Shown piece after piece: positions 1-6,173 of a DNA stretch of 7,413 bases. The translations under genes and the position numbers were made by a program. The stretch is taken from assembly GCA_013139395.1 (NCBI GenBank), contig WTAX01000113.1:1-7413 (forward strand), given 5' to 3'. The first letter of the stretch is position 1. Each line of letters opens with the position of its first letter. The notes under the pieces were generated by a model. The model had not been told where the DNA came from and did no database searches. It saw only the letters and a program-made list of their open reading frames with translations. This stretch comes from Gammaproteobacteria bacterium. Lineage in GTDB: Bacteria; Pseudomonadota; Gammaproteobacteria; GRL18.

Positions 1-116
1 TAAATGATCTGCCTTTATTACTGAAAGTAACTCATCCGGTTGCTGTTGATCCTGATGATAAACTCAAGGCCTATGCTAATGCTCATAACTGGCCTGTTAT
101 TTCTTTAAGAAATTAA
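1..116 (+). CDS. HAD-superfamily hydrolase, subfamily IB (SerB/CicA-like), C-terminal end only
   Basis: The frame open from base 3 encodes the last 37 residues of a protein, ending at a TAA (114-116). It begins NDLPLL, followed by HPVAVDPD, a short helix rich in Ala and Lys, and GWPVI-like NWPVISLRN at the terminus. This is the usual ending of subfamily IB HAD phosphatases (phosphoserine phosphatase SerB and the CicA-like hydrolases). There the N-D pair belongs to motif IV, whose acidic residues hold the catalytic Mg2+, and the PVAVDPD strand follows it. The nucleophile Asp and cap domain lie outside the window, so the substrate cannot be stated. The gene runs in the same direction as the receiver gene 24 bp downstream, with no terminator between them, so co-transcription is likely. 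The family call rests on this short tail alone. Confidence 0.72.
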   Translation, partial: NDLPLLLKVTHPVAVDPDDKLKAYANAHNWPVISLRN

Positions 117-140
117 TAATTTAACGATAAGAATTAAACT

Positions 141-521
141 ATGTATAAAATATTATCTGTTGATGATGAACCCATTAATCAGGCTATTGTTGAGGAACTT
201 TTTAGTTCAAACTTTGACGTGGCTTTGGTATCTTCCGGTGAAGAATGTCTACAAGATATAAGGGACATACAGCCTGATCTCATACTTATGGATGTTTCTA
301 TGCAAGGCATAGATGGTTATGATACCTGTCGTGAGCTAAAAAAACTTGAGCAGGTTCGTGATATCCCGGTTATTTTTGTTTCTGCACGCGGCACTCTGGA
401 GGACAAGATAAAAGGACATGAGGCCGGAGGGCATGATTATATCACCAAGCCATTTAATCATTCAGAGCTTGAAGTTAAAATTAAACAGATAATCAAAACA
501 GTAAAACAAGCAGAAAGCTGA
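141..521 (+). CDS. Single-domain response regulator (CheY-like receiver)
   Basis: The 126-residue protein is one complete receiver domain with no output domain. The phosphorylation site is intact: acidic pair D8/D9 in VDDEP, phospho-acceptor D51 in LILMDV, S81 in FVSA at the switch Ser/Thr position, Y100 at the aromatic switch position, and K103 in the TKPF signature. The loop before Y100 reads GGHDY instead of the common GADDY. Proteins of this build relay phosphate between histidine kinases and phosphotransfer proteins, or act by binding a partner as CheY does. No kinase is visible here, so the partner is unknown. Only a weak ribosome site (TAAGAA-like) precedes the ATG, consistent with reading from the upstream HAD gene transcript. 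The stop codon lies 15 bp from that of another receiver protein on the opposite strand. DivK-like or CheY-like behaviour cannot be told apart from sequence alone. Confidence 0.93.
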   Translation: MYKILSVDDEPINQAIVEELFSSNFDVALVSSGEECLQDIRDIQPDLILMDVSMQGIDGYDTCRELKKLEQVRDIPVIFVSARGTLEDKIKGHEAGGHDYITKPFNHSELEVKIKQIIKTVKQAES

Positions 522-536
522 TAAATAAATAAGTGA

Positions 537-1451
537 TTATTTTTTTTCGCTAAAAAAAGCTTTAACCATTATTTCAACTTTATTCCCACATCCTTGAAAA
601 TTTATCTCGTCAAGACTCAGCATTTTGGCCATAGCAATACCACGTCCATGAGAATCAAATGCTCTTTTGGGATCAAGTTCGAGAAATTGCTGCCAGTCAA
701 AACCATTACCTTCATCCTCAATGACTATTTTATTGTTCTGACCTTCCCTTGTAAAACTAACCCGTACTTTTTTATCTTTATATTGGCTTAATTTAAGACG
801 ATTTTTTACTTCTTTTTTCCATTCGCCCTGGGTAATTAATCGGGATTTTTCGTCATAACGGATATTGAGATTGCCGTGTTCGACCGCATTAATTAACAAC
901 TCTGAAATTCCTGTAACCACTTTATCCGGCTGAGCGCAGACATTGGCAAGAACCTTTGCCAGATCATTTGCTTCATCAATAGTCCGGTATTCAAAATGAG
1001 CGCTTTGCAGTGTTGCTAAACCCCTGACACTTTCTTCAAGTTCCATTGTCAGCAGGTCATAACGCATTTTATCTTCAATTGCTGTTCTAACAATTGAAGA
1101 TAACATTTTGTCATCAAATGGCTTAGTCAGATAATAATAGGCGCCTGAGTTCATGCCTTCTATAATATCTTGCTGAGATGATTTGGCTGTTTGTAAAATA
1201 ACCGGGATGGATTTAAGTATTCGGTGAGCTTTGATTTTTGACAACACTTGCATGCCATCAAGCTTTGGCATCATGCGATCAAGCAGTACTACATCAAATT
1301 TATCTGGATTTTCTTCTAATTGATTCCAGGCATCTTCCCCATTTTCAGCAGTGAATAGCGCATAATTTTCGTCATCCAGAAATTCTTTAATAATTTCCAG
1401 ATTGAATGGTTCATCATCAACAATCAGAATTGCTGCATTCGAACCATCCAT
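537..1451 (-). CDS. Response regulator with C-terminal RsbW/SpoIIAB-like ATPase (anti-sigma kinase-type) domain
   Basis: The 304-residue protein has a receiver domain (about 6-122) with D12/D13, phospho-acceptor D58 in LLDRMMP, T88 and K110 in TKPF. A helical linker follows (about 123-150), then a GHKL ATPase domain (about 155-298). The N box shows E184 and N188 in ISELLINAVEHGN. The G1 box is D246-E-G-N-G250-F, and GRGI at 269-272 forms the second glycine box. A charged insertion (about 196-228) separates the N box from the next strand. This ATPase type is that of serine kinases and anti-sigma factors such as RsbW and SpoIIAB, which act on STAS-domain antagonists. It also occurs in receiver-linked regulators such as Pseudomonas HsbR, but the PP2C phosphatase module found there is absent here. 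By inference, phosphorylation of D58 would control binding to or phosphorylation of an unseen STAS partner. It starts 3 bases after the fabB stop; an AGGGA ribosome site lies in the last fabB codons, which fixes the ATG. Confidence 0.92.
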   Translation of the reverse strand: MDGSNAAILIVDDEPFNLEIIKEFLDDENYALFTAENGEDAWNQLEENPDKFDVVLLDRMMPKLDGMQVLSKIKAHRILKSIPVILQTAKSSQQDIIEGMNSGAYYYLTKPFDDKMLSSIVRTAIEDKMRYDLLTMELEESVRGLATLQSAHFEYRTIDEANDLAKVLANVCAQPDKVVTGISELLINAVEHGNLNIRYDEKSRLITQGEWKKEVKNRLKLSQYKDKKVRVSFTREGQNNKIVIEDEGNGFDWQQFLELDPKRAFDSHGRGIAMAKMLSLDEINFQGCGNKVEIMVKAFFSEKK

Positions 1452-1454
1452 TGT

Positions 1455-2690
1455 CTATCCCTGATTATACTTTTGCAGAACTAAACAGGCATTGGTACCA
1501 CCAAAACCAAAATTATTAGTCATGATAGTATTAAGCTGCTGATCATCCATTCTCTCAGTCACGATAGGCATATCGGATACGGCCTCATCCATTGCTTCGA
1601 TAGCGGCATTAGCAGAAGCCGTTATAAAGTTGTTTTCCATCATAAGTAAACTATAAATAGCCTCATGAACACCAGCTGCACCTAAAGAGTGCCCTGTTAA
1701 TGACTTGGTTGAACTTAATGGTGGAACTTTTTGGCCTAAGGACGAATAGACTTCACGGATGGCCTCAATTTCTTTCAGATCACCCACAGGTGTACTGGTG
1801 CCATGCGTATTAATATAATCAACGGGCTCACTCACAGTACTGAGTGCCTGCTGCATACAGCGCACAGCACCTTCCCCCGATGGTGCCACCATATCCACAC
1901 CATCAGAGGTCGCTCCATAACCTGTGACTTCAGCATAGATTTTAGCACCTCTGGCTTTAGCGTGTTCTAATTCTTCCAACACAAGCATGCCGCCTCCACC
2001 TGCAATCACAAAGCCATCACGAGTCCGGTCATAAGGTCTTGAAGCCGTTTCGGGAGCTTCATTATATTTACTGGAAAGCGCTCCCATGCCATCAAACAGC
2101 ATACTCAGAGTCCAGTGTTCTTCTTCGCCACCGCCGGCAAAAACAATATCCTGCTTGCCAAATTGAATTTGTTCAACCGCATTGCCAATACAATGAGTAC
2201 TAGTTGCACACGCTGAGCTAATAGAGTAATTCAAGCCTCTAATTTTGAAAGGTGTCGCTAAGCAAGCAGAAACAGTACTGGCCATCGTTCGGGGCACCAT
2301 ATAAGGACCGACCCGGCGAATACCTTTTTCACGCATAATATCAGCCGCCAGGACCTGATTCTCTGATGAGGCTCCACCTGAACCGGCAATAAGCCCGGTC
2401 CTGTTATTGGACACATCATCCTCAGATAAACCTGCATCGGCGATTGCCTGTTGCATTGAAATATAGGCATAAGCAGCTGCACTTCCCATAAAGCGTTTTA
2501 CTTTACGGTCAATAAATTCATCTACATCAATATGAATACTACCCGCAACATGACTACGCATGCCGAGTTCTTTATACTCATCTTTGAATTGAATGCCTGA
2601 TTTACCACTGCGAAGGGACTCTAAAACCGCCTGTTTATTGTTACCCAGGCATGAAACTATGCCCATTCCCGTCACAACTACTCGTTTCAT
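1455..2690 (-). CDS. fabB: 3-oxoacyl-[acyl-carrier-protein] synthase I (KAS I)
   Basis: This condensing enzyme extends acyl-ACP with malonyl-ACP and is the step needed to elongate the cis-unsaturated intermediate in bacterial unsaturated fatty acid synthesis. Numbered from the chosen start, the product is 411 residues. It has catalytic C161 in SSACATS, H296 in NTHGTSTP, K329 in SSTKS and H334 in TGHSLGAAG, giving the Cys-His-His triad plus the conserved Lys. The C-terminal [10 protein letters not shown] loop is present. Stretches such as [22 protein letters not shown] and [13 protein letters not shown] match E. coli FabB rather than FabF as I recall them. The start at 2690 ([10 protein letters not shown]) is chosen because FabB proteins begin this way. 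An in-frame ATG at 2705 would add five residues (MVDLT), and neither start has a strong ribosome site. fabA, often beside fabB in pseudomonads, is not next to it here. The next gene in the transcript is the receiver-ATPase protein. Confidence 0.96.
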   Translation of the reverse strand: MKRVVVTGMGIVSCLGNNKQAVLESLRSGKSGIQFKDEYKELGMRSHVAGSIHIDVDEFIDRKVKRFMGSAAAYAYISMQQAIADAGLSEDDVSNNRTGLIAGSGGASSENQVLAADIMREKGIRRVGPYMVPRTMASTVSACLATPFKIRGLNYSISSACATSTHCIGNAVEQIQFGKQDIVFAGGGEEEHWTLSMLFDGMGALSSKYNEAPETASRPYDRTRDGFVIAGGGGMLVLEELEHAKARGAKIYAEVTGYGATSDGVDMVAPSGEGAVRCMQQALSTVSEPVDYINTHGTSTPVGDLKEIEAIREVYSSLGQKVPPLSSTKSLTGHSLGAAGVHEAIYSLLMMENNFITASANAAIEAMDEAVSDMPIVTERMDDQQLNTIMTNNFGFGGTNACLVLQKYNQG

Positions 2691-2727
2691 AGTCAGATCT
2701 ACCATTACTTATGATTAACAAGTTACT

Positions 2728-2756
2728 ATTTTAGCCTTGTTCAGCGTATACGTCAT
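2728..2756 (-). promoter_or_regulatory. Predicted sigma-70 promoter of fabB
   Basis: On the minus strand, ATGACG (2751-2756, four of six matches to TTGACA) is followed after 17 bp by TAAAAT (2728-2733, five of six matches to TATAAT). Transcription would begin near 2721, about 30 nt before the chosen fabB start at 2690. This is the best-spaced pair I found in the divergent gap for this direction. It would drive fabB and the receiver-ATPase gene. Upstream sequence is AT-rich. Confidence 0.5.
2743..2754. promoter_or_regulatory. Candidate operator palindrome at the fabB promoter
   Basis: CGTATACG at 2745-2752 is a perfect 8-bp palindrome. It overlaps two bases of the predicted -35 box of fabB and lies in the promoter spacer, where a bound repressor would block polymerase. 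With its flank it reads AGCGTATACGTC. The AGCGTA arm recalls the E. coli FabR operator at fabB as I remember it, but the right arm does not complete that motif. The identity of any regulator is therefore a guess. Confidence 0.3.
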
Positions 2757-2808
2757 TATTTCTTGGAAAATAAATTTATTGAGATTGATCCAGATTAAGA
2801 AAATTATG

Positions 2809-2836
2809 GCAATTAAGTATAAGAAAAACTTAATGC
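2809..2836. repeat. Inverted repeat in the divergent intergenic region
   Basis: ATTAAGT (2812-2818) and ACTTAAT (2828-2834) are perfect inverted copies separated by 9 bp. The match continues to GC on the left (2809-2810) and GC on the right (2835-2836) if one A is bulged. There is no T tract, so it is not a standard terminator. It sits about 50 bp upstream of the fabB -35 box and about 75 bp upstream of the VWA-gene -35 box, so it could be a regulator site. It could also be chance in AT-rich DNA. The remainder of the 2706-2994 gap holds the two promoters and no convincing gene. Confidence 0.3.
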
Positions 2837-2911
2837 AAGTGTTCAGCAGCGCATTTATAAAAGGCTTTTGACTGCATGTTTATCTGATTAGACATGATTG
2901 AGGTTAAGCTT

Positions 2912-2940
2912 TTGAGTCTTTAGCCGATATAGAGGATAAT
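2912..2940 (+). promoter_or_regulatory. Predicted sigma-70 promoter of the VWA-repeat-sbcB operon
   Basis: TTGAGT (2912-2917, four of six to TTGACA) is followed, after exactly 17 bp, by GATAAT (2935-2940, five of six to TATAAT). Transcription would start near 2947, giving a leader of about 48 nt before the ATG at 2995. An AGGG ribosome site (2985-2988) lies 6 bases before that ATG. No other convincing promoter was seen before the downstream genes, which overlap one another by a base each. Confidence 0.5.
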
Positions 2941-2994
2941 GTACCACAAAGTGAAGCAACAATTAGAGTCATTACATCAATATTAGGGTTTGGC

Positions 2995-4887
2995 ATGCGT
3001 GTAATATTTACTTCAGCAAAAAAAATATTAGCCTGTAAAATTAAATTATTTTTTTTAATCATTCATCTGGGAATTCCTCTTATCATGTGGAATATCGCCT
3101 GGAGTGCTGAACCCGTTGAAGCACAGCCTCAAAGCAGCGATATCCGGGTTTTAATCGATGTATCCGGCAGTATGAAAAAAAATGATCCAAAAAACCTGCG
3201 TTTACCTGCTCTGCGCTTATTAGTCGGTTTATTACCTCCTGATGCAAGTACGGCTGTATGGAATTTTGGTACTAAAGCTGAACCAATTGTAGCGCTCGGC
3301 TTAGCTAATGAAAAATGGAAAAAAAATGCCCGTCAGGCAAGTAAAAAAATTCACTCCAGAGATCTCTTTACTAATATAGGAGCAGCATTAGAAGCAGCAA
3401 TCACTGACTGGGGGAAAACACCGTCTAAACTCAATCAGCGCAGTATCATCCTCCTGACCGACGGCATGATTGATATCAGCAAAGATAAAACCAAAAATGC
3501 TCTGGAACGTAGCCGTATCCTCAATAAATTATTACCCGAAATTCAACAAACCGGGGCTAGTATTCATACCATTGCCTTATCAAAGAATGCTGATCATGAC
3601 TTTTTACAACAGCTTTCAGCAAAAACTGATGGCGGCTTTGAACAAACAGATAACGCTGAGCAATTAGAACGCATCTTTTTACGTTTATTTGAGAAAACAA
3701 CCAAACCCGATACCGTTCCCTTAGTCGATAATAAATTTTTAGTTGATGAATCCATTCTTGAATTAACACTATTGGTGTTTAAACCACAAAATGCCCGTCC
3801 TACTGAAGTGATAGAGCCGGATGAAACTCAATACCAGAAAACAAACTCACCCTCTTATGCTAAATGGCAATCAGAAAAAAACTACGACCTCATCACTATC
3901 ACACGTCCCAAAGTAGGCGAATGGTCCATCAATGCACAGACTGATCCCGATAATCGAGTATTAGTTGTGACAAACCTGCAGATTCAGACTAACCGCATCC
4001 CTAATAATTTATATATTGGTGAGACGCTCAATGTCGGACTTTTCATGACCGATAATAATAAAAAAATAACCGATGATAATTTTTTACAATTTATATCCAT
4101 GTCTGCCATACAAAAAGAACCTGATACAAAACGCTGGTTCTTACATGATAATGGTTTACGTGGAGACACAAAAGCACATGATGGTTTATTCAATGTGCAA
4201 ATTAAAAAAACGCTTGAAGTGGGTAAGAATCAATTTACATTTCAAGCAAGTACCGATACCTTACAACGGGAAATCAATTATTCCGTCATAATACACGATA
4301 CTCAGCTTATCAATACCCGCGCCGAGCAATTACAGAAAAACAACACCAACTATCACCAGATTTTAGTCACACCTAATATTGAATTTGTGAATCCCAGAAC
4401 CATGAAAATGAGTGCTCTTTTGGTCGAAGGTGACTTAATAGATAATGAAGATTCAGCTCAGACAATTACCTTACAACAAGCCAACCCTAAAGTTCTGGAG
4501 TGGTCATATGAAAGCGACAAACTTGATCCGGACAAAGACTATCATGTCATTATTCATATGCTGACTAAAACTCGTACTGGCCGCCCGATAGATTATATGT
4601 CTCAACCGATACAGCTTAATTTACCTAAATTTGATAATTTACTATTATCACCCGATCAATTACTCACAGATGAAACAGCTGTAATTAAAAGTGAACCTGA
4701 TAGCATTGAAGCACCACTGGAAGAGCCCGTAGAAGAAACAGTTGAAACAGAAAGTGATTGGTTAATGGGCACAATTATTGCCGTTATTGTTAATATTGTT
4801 TTCGGTATAGGTGGGTGGTTTGGTTATCGTAAATGGAAAAAAAGTCGTGAAGCGGCATATGAAGAACTGACAGGAGAACTCGAATAG
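2995..4887 (+). CDS. Secreted, membrane-anchored von Willebrand factor A domain protein
   Basis: The 630-residue protein begins with a signal peptide: a basic stretch (K9-K17), a hydrophobic core about 18-36, and a likely cleavage at AWSA-EP after A38. A VWA domain follows (about 49-232) with a complete metal-ion-dependent adhesion site: D55-x-S57-x-S59 in DVSGSM, T126 in FTNIGAAL and D156 in LLTDG. A long beta-rich region (about 245-545) resembles tandem Ig-like periplasmic folds. Then come an acidic Glu/Pro linker (about 565-587), a transmembrane helix (about 589-611) and a short cytoplasmic tail starting YRKWKK. The bulk is thus predicted to be periplasmic, tethered at the C terminus. VWA domains with an intact MIDAS bind ligands through a divalent cation. 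The layout recalls the gammaproteobacterial TIGR03503 group, from memory only. The ligand is unknown. Its stop overlaps the next start by one base, so translation is coupled. Confidence 0.88.
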   Translation: MRVIFTSAKKILACKIKLFFLIIHLGIPLIMWNIAWSAEPVEAQPQSSDIRVLIDVSGSMKKNDPKNLRLPALRLLVGLLPPDASTAVWNFGTKAEPIVALGLANEKWKKNARQASKKIHSRDLFTNIGAALEAAITDWGKTPSKLNQRSIILLTDGMIDISKDKTKNALERSRILNKLLPEIQQTGASIHTIALSKNADHDFLQQLSAKTDGGFEQTDNAEQLERIFLRLFEKTTKPDTVPLVDNKFLVDESILELTLLVFKPQNARPTEVIEPDETQYQKTNSPSYAKWQSEKNYDLITITRPKVGEWSINAQTDPDNRVLVVTNLQIQTNRIPNNLYIGETLNVGLFMTDNNKKITDDNFLQFISMSAIQKEPDTKRWFLHDNGLRGDTKAHDGLFNVQIKKTLEVGKNQFTFQASTDTLQREINYSVIIHDTQLINTRAEQLQKNNTNYHQILVTPNIEFVNPRTMKMSALLVEGDLIDNEDSAQTITLQQANPKVLEWSYESDKLDPDKDYHVIIHMLTKTRTGRPIDYMSQPIQLNLPKFDNLLLSPDQLLTDETAVIKSEPDSIEAPLEEPVEETVETESDWLMGTIIAVIVNIVFGIGGWFGYRKWKKSREAAYEELTGELE

Positions 4888-6173
4888 TGGAAGCTTTAAT
4901 CCCAAAATTATTTATTCTCACCGCAGAAGCCAGTGTTGTACTGTTGTTACTATTAATTGCCATGATAATTTTTAATAGCAAAGCAAAACGTAAAGATCTT
5001 AAAGCTGTTAATGAGCTTATCAGTAATTACACAGGCTCCAAAGAAGAACGCATAGCAGCGATAAAAAATCACTTAAAAAGCATTGCGTTTAAAGGAAATA
5101 CAGATGAGCAGGCTGAAAATCTTTTTCAACAGGAAAAATCCATTATTAAAGAATTTGTAACTCTTTATCTGCGCCGGGACACCTATCGTCTATTAGATTA
5201 TCCAGACAATCTTATTGAATCAGATAATGCTTTTCTCAAAACCAGCGGCGCTGGACTCGCAGCAACAGTAACAGCGGCACCGGAAATATCTGATGATGAT
5301 TCTAATAGTGAGCAAACAGCCAATGCAACCATACTTGCACGTGAACAAGCTGAATCCAATGAAGTTCACATAAAAGAATTATCAGAACTTCGACTTAAAA
5401 ATACAGAGCTAAACGAACACTTATTTGAAGCCCTGGAAACCATCACAGCATTAATGACTGAGCATGGTAAAAAAACAGGACAAGAAGTTGAATCCAATGC
5501 GCAAACAATATTGGATGCTATTGTTTACTTACGTGACAAACGCTTAATTACTAATAGTGATCCAAGTAATCTGGCACCCTCATCAGATGATAAACATGAT
5601 GAAGTCGATAGCTTTGATTTAGACGACGATTTTGATTCAACTGATAATTCATTATCTATTGCCCTGGCCGACAACGATGCCACACTAGATGATGCAACCG
5701 CAGTCAATCTGGGAATTAATGATGAACTAAACATCGACTTAGATACGTTAGAGGAAGAGACGCCAACACTAGAAGATAATGAAGCCATAGTTGCTCACAA
5801 AGCAGGTGATACTCCTGTAACTGAACCTTCTGCAGAATCCAATGCTATAAATCTGGAGGAGGACGATCCGTGGGCTGATGCACTTGCCGAACAGGCAAGC
5901 TCAGAGGCTGAGTCAACTCCAGAGGAGGAAGACCCATGGGCCGATGCTTTGGCAGAACAGGCGAGTGCTGAGGCCGATAAAGCTGAAGTTGAAGCAACAC
6001 CTGAAGAAGATCCATGGGCTGATGCCCTGGCCGAACAGGCGAGTGTTGAAGCTGAAAGTGAAGCCTCTTCTCAAGCTGAAGGCTCTTCTCAGGCTGAAGG
6101 CTCCTCTCCGGCCGAAGAAGCAGATCCCTGGGCAGAAGCGCTGGCAGAGCAAGAAAAAGCAGATCATAAATAA
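4887..6173 (+). CDS. Single-pass membrane protein with coiled coil and acidic repeat tail (unknown function)
   Basis: I do not recognise a named family for this 428-residue protein. It uses a GTG start that overlaps the previous TAG stop (TAGTG), with AGGAG at 4872-4876 as ribosome site. A transmembrane helix (about 8-29) is followed at once by KAKRK, which predicts an outside N terminus and a cytoplasmic body. Residues about 35-110 look like a small helical domain, and about 150-215 a heptad-rich coiled coil with many Glu and Leu. From about 233 the chain becomes strongly acidic and probably disordered (DSFDLDDDFDS and similar). The last hundred residues carry four copies of DPWADALAEQ at 327, 349, 375 and 413. 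Fused topology with the upstream VWA protein suggests a membrane complex: one partner faces the periplasm, this one the cytoplasm. Its stop overlaps the sbcB start (TAATG). A scaffold role is inference. Confidence 0.85.
   Translation: MEALIPKLFILTAEASVVLLLLLIAMIIFNSKAKRKDLKAVNELISNYTGSKEERIAAIKNHLKSIAFKGNTDEQAENLFQQEKSIIKEFVTLYLRRDTYRLLDYPDNLIESDNAFLKTSGAGLAATVTAAPEISDDDSNSEQTANATILAREQAESNEVHIKELSELRLKNTELNEHLFEALETITALMTEHGKKTGQEVESNAQTILDAIVYLRDKRLITNSDPSNLAPSSDDKHDEVDSFDLDDDFDSTDNSLSIALADNDATLDDATAVNLGINDELNIDLDTLEEETPTLEDNEAIVAHKAGDTPVTEPSAESNAINLEEDDPWADALAEQASSEAESTPEEEDPWADALAEQASAEADKAEVEATPEEDPWADALAEQASVEAESEASSQAEGSSQAEGSSPAEEADPWAEALAEQEKADHK
5865..6158 (+). repeat. Four DPWADALAEQ coding repeats
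   Basis: Copies begin at 5865, 5931, 6009 and 6123, spaced 66, 78 and 114 bp apart. The first three encode the identical 12 residues DPWADALAEQAS; the fourth encodes DPWAEALAEQEK. Between copies one and two I count nine base differences over 36 bases with no amino-acid change. Selection therefore appears to act on the peptide, and the copies are not recent DNA duplications. The linkers between copies are Glu, Ala and Ser rich, and TPEE(E) precedes copies two and three. Confidence 0.93.
6066..6119 (+). repeat. 18-bp tandem repeat coding SSQAEG
   Basis: Three head-to-tail 18-bp units (6066-6083, 6084-6101, 6102-6119) encode SSQAEG, SSQAEG and SSPAEE in the linker before the fourth DPW motif. 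The first two units differ at one base and the third is more diverged. The near identity of the first pair points to recent slippage, unlike the older DPW copies around it. The unit is a multiple of three, so changes in copy number would keep the frame and lengthen only the linker. Confidence 0.85.

Noticed and set aside
527..542. Six-base-pair hairpin with T tract between the convergent genes, as a terminator
   Set aside because: The stem (AAATAA/TTATTT) is made only of A-T pairs and would be too weak; the T run partly belongs to the stem itself.
2691..2705. ATG at 2705 as the fabB start
   Set aside because: It adds MVDLT before the family's usual MKR(V/A)V start and has no better ribosome site, so 2690 is preferred, though not excluded.
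2806..2871. Possible 21-residue open frame (MAIKYKKNL...) in the divergent gap
   Set aside because: No clear ribosome site, AT-rich sequence gives such frames by chance, and it contains the inverted repeat; no family resemblance.
2868..2894. TTGACT as an alternative -35 box for the VWA gene
   Set aside because: No acceptable -10 hexamer at 16-18 bp spacing; the pair at 2912-2940 is much better.
2875..2896. CATGT-N12-ACATG inverted repeat upstream of the VWA gene
   Set aside because: Five-base arms with a 12-bp spacer are expected by chance in this length of sequence.
2995..3039. Lipobox-like ILAC (residues 11-14) making the VWA protein a lipoprotein
   Set aside because: The hydrophobic core lies after the Cys, not before it, so signal peptidase II cleavage there is not credible; the AWSA site fits an ordinary signal peptide.
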